From positions 1 to 29,620 of IMG/VR virus record IMGVR_UViG_3300045119_000440: a DNA stretch of 29,620 nucleotides; one strand, written 5' to 3'. The position numbers were made by a program, and so were the translations under genes. Shown here one piece after another: positions 1-10,000 of the stretch (positions are counted from its first letter, which is position 1; every line of letters starts with the position of its first letter). Source of the DNA: a virus. The notes below the pieces were generated by a model, which made no database searches, had not been told where the DNA came from, and saw only the letters and a program-made list of their open reading frames with translations.

Positions 1-1059
1 TCCAACGAGATGTGACGATCCACTATCAATCAACGTCTGCAGATAACTCGAAGAGATCTGGGCGGGCGTTCGAGCAATGTCCCAGATCCTCGATTCGAAC
101 ATCATCCCCTCAAAACCCTGATATGGATCGGGCTTGTTTTGATTAAAATCGGCCCCGATCATGTAGCCGGGACCCAGGAAAGCCGACGCTGTCGCGATGC
201 TTCCAGTGTATGGACGCATGACATCGAGGACACCGTTGACGAAGAAGGATGCCGATCCGTTTCCGCAAGTCAATGCGACATGCTGCCATTTTCCGAGCTG
301 TATGACGGTGGAGCCCGTCAGTAAGGTCTTGTTGTCGGTAAATGCCAGGGCACCCGTGGATCCTGTGATGAAGAATTTCCAAGAATCAGGAACGCTGATC
401 AGTGTATTCAGACCTACTGGATTCAGTGAGGCGCTCATTCCCAGCGCTGTCCCAAACAGATCATGTATTCCTGCGATCATCGTCGGCTTAATGAAAAACT
501 CGAGCGTGAATGAGCTCGTGGCAGTCGACGGAAATGAGGAAAAATTCACATATGAAGCAGGATTCTGATCCGGATCCAATATGAAATCGTAAGAGTGAAA
601 GAACAGTGACCTGTAGTCGTAAGAGCAAGTAGAATACAGCGGATTTACTCGAGAGTAACTGTTATACAGGAGCTCGATCGGACGAAAGTGTTCCTCGTAC
701 CAGTTATTAGCATCGATCGATGTCAGCCCTGGAGAGGGAATGTTCTTGACAAGAACATTCTGCACAGATCCCGTCGCAGGATACGAACCAGATATCTGGA
801 CGACTCGATCGATGCTATGGGTGTCTAGCTCATCGATCGGAAAGATCGCAAGTCCACTCTGGGGAAAATCGCCCGATTTCACGTCAGTCCGAGATCTGAC
901 TCCCTCATACAGGCTTATCGAGCCTGAGACTCCGGTGTTTCCGTGCCATCCGATCGGACTTCCACCGATGAATGTACCTGAGGCTAAGACTATCTTGGGA
1001 GACGCGTAGATCGTCGAATGCAGCACCTCATTGCTGCCAAACTTGTGATAGACTCCCAT
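1..1059 (-). CDS. LamG/concanavalin-like virion adhesin, C-terminus cut by window edge
   Basis: The reading frame is open from an ATG at 1059 to the window edge, giving 353 residues with no stop, so the gene is partial. The start lies 12 bases after the stop of the upstream gene and in the same frame; no strong Shine-Dalgarno is visible, so the exact start is less certain. Residues about 168-345 look like a LamG (concanavalin-type) beta-sandwich: SFTLEFFIKP near 183, GKWQHVALTCGNG near 257 followed by FFVNGVLDV, and FESRIWDIARTPAQI near 321. The N-terminal 165 residues are not recognised. LamG domains commonly bind glycans, so a role as a tail fibre or baseplate adhesin is inferred from the fold and from the run of structural genes upstream. 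The coding sequence contains a perfect 10-base inverted repeat (738-760). Confidence 0.8.
   Translation of the reverse strand, partial: MGVYHKFGSNEVLHSTIYASPKIVLASGTFIGGSPIGWHGNTGVSGSISLYEGVRSRTDVKSGDFPQSGLAIFPIDELDTHSIDRVVQISGSYPATGSVQNVLVKNIPSPGLTSIDANNWYEEHFRPIELLYNSYSRVNPLYSTCSYDYRSLFFHSYDFILDPDQNPASYVNFSSFPSTATSSFTLEFFIKPTMIAGIHDLFGTALGMSASLNPVGLNTLISVPDSWKFFITGSTGALAFTDNKTLLTGSTVIQLGKWQHVALTCGNGSASFFVNGVLDVMRPYTGSIATASAFLGPGYMIGADFNQNKPDPYQGFEGMMFESRIWDIARTPAQISSSYLQTLIDSGSSHLVG
738..760. repeat. Perfect 10-bp inverted repeat, 3-nt loop, inside a coding region
   Basis: The arms GAATGTTCTT (738-747) and AAGAACATTC (751-760) are perfect reverse complements separated by GAC. The hairpin lies within the partial LamG gene and encodes the residues NVLVKN, so it may be a by-product of coding. 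No function is assigned. Confidence 0.6.
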
Positions 1060-1071
1060 GGAGTTCTACGA

Positions 1072-2064
1072 TCAATAATCGAGACGGACTCTGAACGTCG
1101 CCTCCGTGTCAGGAGACTTCGTGATCGGCTTGTTCACTTTTCCGACAGCGAGAAGGTTATCGTTAGCGTCGTACAATCCGACTGTCGTGATGTAAGTACG
1201 AGTCTGAAGGATGTTGCTTCCCGATGTCACCCTGATCCTCTTGTCATCATCGACGAACGTGGAGTTGCTGGAATAGTTGAACTCAGAGTTGGTCGCTCGA
1301 CAAAAGTATACTGTCGAGTAGAGGTTCGTCTGATTGTGAAGGTTGATCTTGTCGATATGCTTCCGGAAACCATCGACGATCTGATTGATCGAGCTCGAAG
1401 ATTGACTCTCGATGAGAGTCTTGGTGCCCGACCACGCTGTCGAGACGGGCCAGGTCAAGTTATCGGAAAGAACGATGATTCCTGAATTGTACCAAACTTG
1501 TCCCACCTCGCTTCCTGTTCCATTGAACTTGAGCGGGGCAAAATCTCCGCCCAAGTTTTGGGAAAAGGCCGCGACGGCTCCATCATCGCTGGCAGTGAAC
1601 TGAGATGATTGACCGTTGATGATGACCTGGACAGAACCTTTCTTGATCTCGTCCTTCTGGATGCCTCTCTTGATGAGGACGAAGAAGCACTCAGGACTGC
1701 TCACCTGATTGATCGTGAATTGAGAATCGGGATCTCCCAAGAGAACAGAAGCCATCTCTCGATATACCTTGATCTTCTCATTCTGAGAGCTGCTCGGAGT
1801 GATCGCAAGATTGAACGTTGAACCTGTCGAATATCCGTATGTGAGATCAAACAACGGAGTGCTCAATGAGCTCGTCGGAGAAGAATCGTACGATGTCTCG
1901 AAATATCCTCCGAGATCAGTTCCCGCAGAGGCAGAGGCGATGTTCTTGAAGAACTTGACGTTCAAGTCATTCGAAAAGATCGATCCCGAGATGGAGACGA
2001 CCTCGTTGACAGATGAGACGAGAGACGCGATGTCTTTTGCCTGATCAAATGTGTTGAAGCTCAC
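1072..2064 (-). CDS. Conserved phage virion structural protein (baseplate/tail associated)
   Basis: This 330-residue protein starts at GTG 2064, chosen over an ATG at 2118 because GGGAGG lies at 2074-2069, four bases before the GTG and directly after the stop of the upstream gene; the ATG at 2118 would give a 44-base overlap. The N-terminus reads VSFNTFDQAKDIASLV. The C-terminus, with TYITTVGLYDANDNLLAVG and then KPITKSP and FRVRLDY, resembles a module I recall at the end of many structural proteins of large T4-like phages; this is from memory and not checked. No enzymatic motif is visible. The position inside the run of virion proteins supports a structural role, but the exact location in the particle is unknown. 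Confidence 0.8.
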   Translation of the reverse strand: MSFNTFDQAKDIASLVSSVNEVVSISGSIFSNDLNVKFFKNIASASAGTDLGGYFETSYDSSPTSSLSTPLFDLTYGYSTGSTFNLAITPSSSQNEKIKVYREMASVLLGDPDSQFTINQVSSPECFFVLIKRGIQKDEIKKGSVQVIINGQSSQFTASDDGAVAAFSQNLGGDFAPLKFNGTGSEVGQVWYNSGIIVLSDNLTWPVSTAWSGTKTLIESQSSSSINQIVDGFRKHIDKINLHNQTNLYSTVYFCRATNSEFNYSSNSTFVDDDKRIRVTSGSNILQTRTYITTVGLYDANDNLLAVGKVNKPITKSPDTEATFRVRLDY

Positions 2065-2068
2065 TTTT

Positions 2069-2074
2069 CCTCCC
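2069..2074 (-). promoter_or_regulatory. Strong ribosome binding site that decides the GTG start at 2064
   Basis: On the minus strand the order is stop codon TAA (2077-2075), GGGAGG (2074-2069), four A residues, then GTG (2064-2062). This is a near-ideal Shine-Dalgarno with normal spacing, and it rules against the longer ATG start. Confidence 0.85.
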
Positions 2075-2791
2075 TTAGCTCGTTGCGAACTCGATGATCG
2101 ACACAGGAATCGAGACATTCATTCCGGACTGTTGTCCGGACACGCTGATCCTGGTCGGAATGGTTCTTGGCTTGACCACGTTCGCTCCGACCAGAGTGTC
2201 AAAGGTCTCAGATGTCAGTGTCTGAACCCTGATGTTGAATTTGCACTCGGTTCCTCCCGCTGATGTCTGCAGACCAGGAGCAGCCGGAATGATGTATTTC
2301 GCAGTTCCAAAAGGAGTGATCGAGACAGGTGTCTCTTGAGCGATCATCAGCAGATCATTATCGAGCTCGATAGAGTAATTCACGTCGATGATCTCTGCAG
2401 GCAAGATAGTCTGAGAACGAGCGATCTCCTGGCTGACCGTCACATCGACACCTCCACCGACAGAATCTGTCTGCTCTCTGAGAGAGACGCTCGATGGATT
2501 TGAGACCATAGTGGGAAGGAACTGCAGACGGGAGTTTCTGATCGTCACGAGTGGACTTCTGAGTGCCACGATCTCATTCGTGAATGCCTCAAAGATCGGA
2601 GTGTCCAAGATCTTTCGATCTTTTGAATCTGAACCGGTGAGTTCGTTCCAGAACCTATAGTCGATCTCGTCATCACCGAAACGAAATCTGACGATTGAGA
2701 AACTACCATCATTTCGAGCGAGCCTCTCCCGACCCTCGTCTGTGAGGACGGCGTCAATGAAGATCTCTCCGCTGTTATCCATGAATCCCAT
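2075..2791 (-). CDS. Virion structural protein with N-terminal GFxDxSG...DDEIDY module
   Basis: This 238-residue protein starts at ATG 2791 with AGGAGG ten bases upstream (2802-2807). Its N-terminus has the pattern GFMDNSGEIFIDAVLTDEGR, then LARNDGSFSI and FGDDEIDY. I recall this signature at the start of structural proteins in many large phages, but know of no named family or function. The same pattern in weaker form begins the protein at 10192-10833, so the two are probable paralogues. The rest (about residues 90-238) looks beta-rich, with hydrophobic alternation such as TRISVSGQQSG and SIPVSIIEF. It sits directly upstream of the conserved structural protein at 1072-2064, joined by a strong ribosome binding site, so the two are probably made together. 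The role is inferred as tail or baseplate structure. Confidence 0.8.
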   Translation of the reverse strand: MGFMDNSGEIFIDAVLTDEGRERLARNDGSFSIVRFRFGDDEIDYRFWNELTGSDSKDRKILDTPIFEAFTNEIVALRSPLVTIRNSRLQFLPTMVSNPSSVSLREQTDSVGGGVDVTVSQEIARSQTILPAEIIDVNYSIELDNDLLMIAQETPVSITPFGTAKYIIPAAPGLQTSAGGTECKFNIRVQTLTSETFDTLVGANVVKPRTIPTRISVSGQQSGMNVSIPVSIIEFATS

Positions 2792-2856
2792 TCGTGTAAT
2801 TCCTCCTAGGTTCAGATCAGATTCAATATCTATGTTATCTAGATCAAATCTCTCAC
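2792..2856 (-). other. 65-bp AU-rich intergenic gap with a possible weak stem-loop
   Basis: This is the longest gap between genes in the window. Read on the minus strand, it begins GTGAGAGATTTGATC and ends with AGGAGG and the spacer before ATG 2791. ATCTA and TAGAT flank a 7-base loop and AGATT/AATCT lie outside with a bulge, so a weak AU-rich hairpin is possible. There is no U-run after it, and no T4-type late promoter (TATAAATA). It may be an mRNA processing or spacing element, or nothing. Confidence 0.3.
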
Positions 2857-5208
2857 TTATTGACCGATAAGCGGAAGAGAATGAAATGGATCGAAAAGTC
2901 CCGGATCGTTTCCAAAGCTGTGAGGCGGAATGTATATTCCGGACTCGATCGTATTCACCACTCCCTGCTGATCTTCATAGTCAACTTCTAGATTGAGATC
3001 GATCGTCTCTCCTGTATCAAGCGACTGTATCCTGATTACGTGTTGCTTTGAATTTATCGGACTTGATCCCTTACCTTCTCTTCCGACAAACACTCCCTTA
3101 GCCATGGAACGAGTCATGAGATCCTTGCTCGGAGGAGGGATCATGATGACCTCAACCATCGTCTTCTTGAATGGATAGACAGAGAAAGATCCGAAAGCAA
3201 CGACATCTACACCCTTGCATGAGATGAATTCCACGGGATACTCACCGTAGACCTTGCTGTTCTTGTTCAATCGAGCAGCCAATTGCTCGCAGAGAGGAGA
3301 GACTTCGTTATGTCGAGAGACACAATATGCCGAATAGACATAACGAAGTCTACTATCTTCGAAAAATTCAACGGCAGTATCTTCGAAGAAGACATTCTGA
3401 GCAGAGAATTTGGGACCGATAGCTGTCCAGAGAGTGAGATCATTTCCTGATGAATCCTGTACTTTCCTCAAGATCCCTATCGTGTAGATATCTCTTTGGG
3501 GATTGTCGGGAAGCTTCAGTGTGACGATCACTTTTTTCTTCTTAGAATCAGTTCGAATAGAGAATTCGTCAGGAGGAGCGGGCGGCTGGATGTCTATGAT
3601 CTGACCATATTCCCAACTCAAGTTCCATGCGGAACCAAAATAAGAACTCTTGCTGGGAGCAGTCATCGATGTCTGACTTGACGGTGAACTAGAATTTGTC
3701 GGATCCACTCCATCTACACTCACGTTAGGAAGGTGGGTCCATCTCACGATAGATCTGATCCTATAGCGATAGACCCCACCGTACTTGACCTGTGTATCGA
3801 TGAACTCAAATGTCTTTCTATCAGGTACTCCGATCGTGTCGACAAGCTCAAAATTTCCCGCGTCAGAGAGAGAATATTTCTCAATGACATATCCGACGTA
3901 GGAGAGGTCTGCCACTCCTGACGGGGTAGAAAACATCGGAACTATCGACTTCCTGAGAATCTCATTAAGAGACGAGGCGTTCAGCATCTCCAGATTGGGC
4001 AGCATTCCTGCGATGGCGACCATAGACTCGACATGGTGAGGTTGAGTCATTGTCGAGACTCTCGTCTCACTGATAGCACCTCCTATCGAGAGATCGACAA
4101 ATGTCGCTTTTATCTGAGCAGAGTGTTTCATGCTCGTCGACGGAGCGGGCTGGACGAGGTTTTGTGCGAGTGAGATGAATGGAATCGGTTGGTGACTCTT
4201 ATTCGTGACAGAATTGACGACCATCGACAGGGACGGAGAATCGGGAACCTGACCATGGATCTGCAGTTCTCCTCCAGTGAAAGGACTCTTGTGGACAGAG
4301 AATCTTTGATCGAACGTGTCAGATCTGAGTTGTTCATCTTTAGCGGGAAGCTTTGACGATCCGATATCTGTCGCTCCCAGCACCCCGTTCGTCAACTGAT
4401 GGACGTTGGAAATCACCTCACTCAATGTAGTTCCCTGATTATCGTGATTCCTGAGAAAGGCGACCTCATCGAGCCGTTGGATCGGATCCACCTCAGAGAG
4501 GGATTGATATGTATCAAGTCCCGACGCATGTAGAGGCATCTCGATGATCGAGTTGATGACTCCTGGATTCGTATATCCATTCGCCAAGGAACTCATGACG
4601 AGAGGAAAATTCTCAGGCTGCATGTGATCAGGAGAGAAAGTGACTCCGTTGATGTTCGATGTAACATTCTGGCTCGGATTAGGTGCAGCTGGACGCATGC
4701 GTGTGGCACCTGGATCGAGCACAGGAAATAGATCGGGTGCCGGATCCCATGAGATCTTCACATATCGTGGAACGCTGTCGGGATCCCTATCTCCAAGCTC
4801 GTCATGATCATTTGTCAACTCATCATCTGTCCAAAAATTATAGACAGGAGTGACTTTCAAATTGAAATCGTTGAACAAGGTCTCAAAAGGAGCCTGTGAC
4901 GATTCTTTTGAGAAGATCTCAGGAATGACATCAGGAACAGCTGCAACAGGTCCAGAGGAAGGAAGTGAGGGAAGCCACGTTGAAATAGGAGCCTGGGTGA
5001 CAGGTCCGTTCGGAGGAATCGAGGCAGCCCCACGAAAGGGAACGGGAGAATTAGATGAGGCAGGTGGAGGGTTCTGGGAAGGATTGACGAGGACGTTTAT
5101 GTCGACGTTGAGTCCTGAATCAGAACTTCCGATGAAAGCAGAGCTGCCTCCGATCGAAAATGGGTGATCGTTCGTCGTTCCTAGACCTTGAAATAATTTT
5201 ATCGACAT
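2857..5208 (-). CDS. Large virion structural protein with two FN3-like domains
   Basis: This 783-residue protein starts at ATG 5208, seven bases after the upstream stop; no clear Shine-Dalgarno is seen. The first 110 residues are rich in Pro, Ser and Gly and look flexible. Residues about 425-490 (SYVGYVIEKY to YGGVYRYRIRSIV) and about 540-635 (PPAPPDEFSIRTD to YSAYCVSRHNEVSP) follow the fibronectin type III pattern, with a Y-x-Y-x-[IV]-x-[AS] strand near the end of each. A Lys run (KKKKV) precedes one strand. FN3-like repeats in phage tail proteins often act as surface-exposed spacers or weak glycan binders. It is the first of three adjacent FN3-containing genes (2857-10189), which suggests they form one structure. 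No catalytic motif was found. The structural role is inferred. Confidence 0.8.
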   Translation of the reverse strand: MSIKLFQGLGTTNDHPFSIGGSSAFIGSSDSGLNVDINVLVNPSQNPPPASSNSPVPFRGAASIPPNGPVTQAPISTWLPSLPSSGPVAAVPDVIPEIFSKESSQAPFETLFNDFNLKVTPVYNFWTDDELTNDHDELGDRDPDSVPRYVKISWDPAPDLFPVLDPGATRMRPAAPNPSQNVTSNINGVTFSPDHMQPENFPLVMSSLANGYTNPGVINSIIEMPLHASGLDTYQSLSEVDPIQRLDEVAFLRNHDNQGTTLSEVISNVHQLTNGVLGATDIGSSKLPAKDEQLRSDTFDQRFSVHKSPFTGGELQIHGQVPDSPSLSMVVNSVTNKSHQPIPFISLAQNLVQPAPSTSMKHSAQIKATFVDLSIGGAISETRVSTMTQPHHVESMVAIAGMLPNLEMLNASSLNEILRKSIVPMFSTPSGVADLSYVGYVIEKYSLSDAGNFELVDTIGVPDRKTFEFIDTQVKYGGVYRYRIRSIVRWTHLPNVSVDGVDPTNSSSPSSQTSMTAPSKSSYFGSAWNLSWEYGQIIDIQPPAPPDEFSIRTDSKKKKVIVTLKLPDNPQRDIYTIGILRKVQDSSGNDLTLWTAIGPKFSAQNVFFEDTAVEFFEDSRLRYVYSAYCVSRHNEVSPLCEQLAARLNKNSKVYGEYPVEFISCKGVDVVAFGSFSVYPFKKTMVEVIMIPPPSKDLMTRSMAKGVFVGREGKGSSPINSKQHVIRIQSLDTGETIDLNLEVDYEDQQGVVNTIESGIYIPPHSFGNDPGLFDPFHSLPLIGQ

Positions 5209-5215
5209 GTGATTA

Positions 5216-7051
5216 TCACGTGGGTGCGACCTTGCTCAGTCCGATGTCTGAAAAGATCCTGATTGTCCTGATCATGTCGCTTATTCCATCGAACGTCGTC
5301 AGATCAACGATGTGAGAGTTTGAGCTGCCGAGTGAACTCAAAAAACGATCAGATGAGTTCAAAGCAGCTGTCTGCGGAGCTTCATTGAAGTTCGCCGGTA
5401 TCGAAAATTCAGAAGGTGTCGATTGAGCCTGTGATGGTACTTTTGACAGACCTGTCGCGAGGCTAGAGACAAATGAGGCATCAGACATGTTCAAGAGGAT
5501 TGACAGGTTGCTTGCCAAAGAATCTAAGTCAAGAGTCGCAGTCTCTGGATCGATAGCAGAGGATATCGTTGTCAGTATCTGATTTCCTCTTGTCGAAGTG
5601 AACCTGCTGGCATTAAGACCCAGGATCGATGACTGTCCACCGCCCAGGAAAAAAGAGATTCCCGTCTCCAAGATTATCTCTTGGACGACCTGACTTATTC
5701 CAAACTGTACAATCGATGACTGGACATTCGCGATGATGTCGTTAAAGTTGTTGGGAACGACGAACTTTTGTCGATCCATCTGTTGAAAGATGAAAAGGAG
5801 GTCTGCTGTCAGATAGGAGTACTTTCGTGTACTGTCAGCATCGTCTCCTCGAGATATTGATTGTCTCACGTTCAATCCAGCCAACAACCAATCGTACTGA
5901 CTGCTTCCCAAGAAAAACTCTGAGAGAAACGGGTACGGACTGACAGATGTCGTCGAGACACTTCCCGAGTTCGCGAAACTGACGATCATGCTACGAATGG
6001 AATCTTTCTGGACGCTTGTCAAGTTGGCAATCGTGCTACCTACATTGAAGATCGAATCGTTCGGCTGCTTTGAGATCTGATAACACTGGACAGTGTATTG
6101 GTAATACGCATCACTCTTCGTCGTAGAGTCAAGGAAAGCAAAGATCGATTCGGGATTGACAGTGTCGTAAAATCCCAAGATCCAACTCTTCACATAGTCC
6201 TCTATCTGTACGTACTTTGACGAGATATCATCATTTGAGAATGAAAAGCTGACCTCTTCAGAGGTAAAGATGTCTCTTCTCTTGATGATGTAACCTGAGG
6301 CATCAGGCACCCTCTTCCATGCGACGACACTTCCTTCCACTCGCCCAGAAGGAGAATATGAGGAGATAAACAGAATCTTCGGAATCCTATTTTTGAAGTC
6401 TAATGGAGACAGCAACGGAGAGAAGATGTTCGAGTTCTCAGACACCGGACCACCCGCTCCAGCCACGGCTGCAGGAACAAAAGACAGAAGACTGACAGCG
6501 TTGTCTCCTGAACCTCCAAATCCTCGTAATGACATCTCAACAGACGAGAGCTGGACCACATCCTGAGACTGCGGGATGGAGGCAACACCTAATCTTGATT
6601 GTTTTCGGATGAGATTGAGACAGAACGTGATGTCGTTCCCAATCGATTGAGCATCCGAGTCGCTCAGACTGATATTTCCACCAGAGACACGGCGAGAATT
6701 CAACGCGGATATCTTCAAGAAAGGATTGCTCGGAAGAGTGAAATTCGCACTCTGCGGAGATGAATACAGAGTGGCGATCCTGTTCATCATATCGAACACG
6801 TGGTTCCTAGCATCCATGATCCCGTTCAAGATCACTGTTGAAACGTTCGATGAGCTGCTCGGATTCTTGGTCACGAGAGTCGTGGAACTCGACAGGGCAA
6901 GAGAGGCAGCATCGGAAGGACTTCCGAGAAACTCAGAGGCCCTTGCACACTTACCAAGGTATTCCAACCCCAGGTTAACGGGAGGTTCTCCGACAGCATC
7001 GGCTATATCAACGATCACGCTGGTATTGATCGGAAGACCTGCTGAAGACAT
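5216..7051 (-). CDS. Virion structural protein with one FN3-like domain
   Basis: This 611-residue protein starts at ATG 7051, which directly follows the TAA of the upstream gene (TAAATG), implying coupled translation. Residues about 220-325 form an FN3-like unit: PKILFISSYSPSGRVEG, then WKRVPDASGYIIKRRD, and YYQYTVQCYQI near its end. The flanking parts are Ser-rich and look alpha-helical, for example the stretch around 360-450 with repeated FANSG and FIFQQMDRQKF, and a C-terminus ending SDMIRTIRIFSDIGLSKVAPT. No recognised family. It sits between two other FN3-containing structural genes and probably belongs to the same assembly. No signal peptide or transmembrane segment is apparent. Confidence 0.75.
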   Translation of the reverse strand: MSSAGLPINTSVIVDIADAVGEPPVNLGLEYLGKCARASEFLGSPSDAASLALSSSTTLVTKNPSSSSNVSTVILNGIMDARNHVFDMMNRIATLYSSPQSANFTLPSNPFLKISALNSRRVSGGNISLSDSDAQSIGNDITFCLNLIRKQSRLGVASIPQSQDVVQLSSVEMSLRGFGGSGDNAVSLLSFVPAAVAGAGGPVSENSNIFSPLLSPLDFKNRIPKILFISSYSPSGRVEGSVVAWKRVPDASGYIIKRRDIFTSEEVSFSFSNDDISSKYVQIEDYVKSWILGFYDTVNPESIFAFLDSTTKSDAYYQYTVQCYQISKQPNDSIFNVGSTIANLTSVQKDSIRSMIVSFANSGSVSTTSVSPYPFLSEFFLGSSQYDWLLAGLNVRQSISRGDDADSTRKYSYLTADLLFIFQQMDRQKFVVPNNFNDIIANVQSSIVQFGISQVVQEIILETGISFFLGGGQSSILGLNASRFTSTRGNQILTTISSAIDPETATLDLDSLASNLSILLNMSDASFVSSLATGLSKVPSQAQSTPSEFSIPANFNEAPQTAALNSSDRFLSSLGSSNSHIVDLTTFDGISDMIRTIRIFSDIGLSKVAPT

Positions 7052-10000
7052 TTAGATGACGCCCTTTTGGACAGTGGAAAACGGAGATGAAAATCCAGGA
7101 ACAAGAGAATACGATGATGACTTTTTCACGATGCTAGAGTCTATAGTGCTGACAGAAGGTGAAAAATTCGAGAAGAGATCCTGTTTCTCATCATCGCTCA
7201 GGATCGATGCCTGCTTCCTCTCGAATAGATCGCTCGTGACCTTTATGCCTCGATATGCCCAATCAGAGATTGAGTTCCCGTCAACGGAGACAGACTTGAT
7301 CCTATAGACATAGGAGTTTCCAAAAGCAATCTGTGTGTCCATGTAATGATGCTCTCCGAAAACAGGAGAGGTCATCCGATCATTGTCTGTCGTACGTGAG
7401 CTGAACCTGCTCGATTCCCTGAAGACAGTTCTAAATTGCTTGAAGTTCAACTTCTGAAAACTCAGAGGATTCCTGGAATTCAACCGAGCAGCGGCAAAAT
7501 TGTTGATCTCTGCACGCTCGATTTCCCAGTGATCTATCACTCCCGAATCGATGTCAGTGTCCCATCCCAGCATCACGTAAAATGGTCTCACGCGACTATC
7601 AGAAGGTCTCGCTCTGAAGTTCAAGGGTGTCTTGACAGGAGCTTCCAACGAGACCGAGAATGGAAAGCTAGAATTGGAGATGAAAGCACCCGATGAGAAT
7701 GCTTGGACGCGGTACTGATACGATCTGTTCAGGTTCAGGTACTCTGGACGGAAATTTGGAGCCTGACTTCCTGACTGACTGATCGGATCGAAGAATGATG
7801 CACTATCGATCATGGGAAAATCTTCCCAATGATCGAGATCAGACCTCCTTCTCGAGATCTGAAAGAGAGTCCTGATCGAGTTGGCAGACAAGGTATCCCT
7901 GTTTCCCAAAAGATCCTCAGATGAAAGGTTCACATTTCCATCGATCCACTTGAGAGAAACTCCAGAGATCGACCCAGATCCATCATGGATGATGGTCCCG
8001 CTCAAGTTCAATGGAGAATTCACCACTGTCTGATTGTTGATGAAGATCTTACGAGAAAACTCAAAAGGAGTCCTGTTCCCGAACCGATCGACTCCGAAAA
8101 TCTGGTACTGATAGGTGTGATCTATCTGTACAGTGCTGTCAATGAAGACTGTGTCTGAATCCTGTCTCTCGAACATCCCGTTCCATGTCTTGTTTGAATC
8201 ATCGGAGAGGTGAACTCCCTCGAATCTCTTCCTATCCTGCGGACTGCGCGGATTTCCAGAGATCAGTTCGTTGACCTGCCTTGGAGGGGTGAACGCGTGC
8301 TGTTTCGTTGTGAGATTTCTCCGAGACAAGAATAGAGATTCAACCCGATCATCATCACACCTGAACAGAAGTCTGCAGTTGCCTGTTGAGACATCGACCT
8401 CTGCAAGCAAGACGGGCTTTCTCAACTGCACTGACTTTCCCGATTTATCGGGAACGAACACGCTCACCTGTCTAGGAGCCTCAGACTTGTTTCCGAAGAC
8501 ATCGACCGAATATACTCGGTACTCAAAACTCTTTCCGACCTGTACTGTCTTATCGTAAAACGTCCCTCCGATGGAACCCCCGATATTCACTGCCTCTCCG
8601 ATCTGTATGAAGCCATTCTGCATACGATTTGAAGAGACAACATTGGTTGAAAAACCAGAAGCATCAGAGATCACGTTTGAGATCATAGAGACGTCCTCTC
8701 TCTCTCCGATCTCTCTCCTGTATATCTCAAACTTCTCGACAAGCTGATCATCGACAGAGCAATTCAATGACACGAACTTATTGACAATCTGCGCAGTCAC
8801 ACTCTTTGGAAACTCAGGAATCCTCAATCCGTCAATGACGACCTGAACGATGCGCGAACGCACGCTCTCATTCATGTTCTTATCGACAGTGACAATGTAA
8901 TACCGATACCCTCGACCATAGAGTATCGAAAAATCGTTATGCGAGTATTCGACGAAATCTCCAATCACCCTACCAGAGATCCTGCTAGGAGAGATGAAGG
9001 CAATCTGCTTGAAATCCTGACTGTTTCCAGGATTATCTGAGAAAGAAGTGCTACTGACATTGTTTTGGATCTGACGCAGTTGTCCCACACTGGTCCGAGA
9101 AGACATGACCATGTTAGATCCAATCCTGATCTGGTCGAGTTGTGTCCTTCCCAAAGATCCGGAATTTCTCAGTTGGATGTTTCGTAGAGAGAGGAGATCG
9201 TTTGCAACAGACCTATCAAGGGTCGAAAATTTTGTCGAATCAAGATATGGAGCTACATCCTTGACGATCCTCGTGTCTCCCACGACAGGAACGCTGACCA
9301 ATTGAGGGATAGATCCCGTCGAATCAAAGTCTGTTCCTACTCTTACATTTCTAAAAGAATCGAGAGGAATGAGCTGACTCACTGAGTTGGGAACTCCGCT
9401 CTCTTCGAATTTCTTCTCCAAGATGCTCAAAGAATCGTCGTTCCGGATGCAGAACCTGTTCGAATCTGCTCTGATCCTCTCCATGCCGTAAATTGAGATC
9501 CTGGCAAGATCTCTGAACATGGGAGGATCGATGATCTCGGATCTAAAGATTCGGACGGCTTTTATGTCTCCGCTTGCCACGGCTGCACGTGGGAGACTGA
9601 AAGTGATCTTTCCGATGAATGAGTCGAGGACTCCGGCCTTCTTATCGATCTGCACTGAGATGTGATCGATATCAGAAATCGACGAATTGATAGGAGACCT
9701 GTTGTTTGTCTGCTGCTCAGTTGGAAGAAATGCACCTGTGGAACTCTTCACGAGACCCGGAATGACTCGAGAAATCAATTCAGACTGAGTCGAGTTCTCA
9801 GGAGAAGATCTCTTCAATGCGGAATCTGAAAAGACTCTCTGAGAGATGAGCAGATCATTTTGTGAAAAGGATGACTTTGTAGATGGAGCCTGAGCATTGG
9901 GTTGATTGACGATCGATGTGGGATCGCTCAGCATCTTTCGCGCGCTCTTCAAAGCATCTCTTGCGACAGATGAGATGGAGATAGCTGCAGAAGATAACGA

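Noticed and set aside
1018-1485. Plus-strand open frame (155 codons) opposite a structural gene
   Set aside because: Mirrors the coding of the minus-strand gene and has no domain; all supported genes in the window are on the minus strand.
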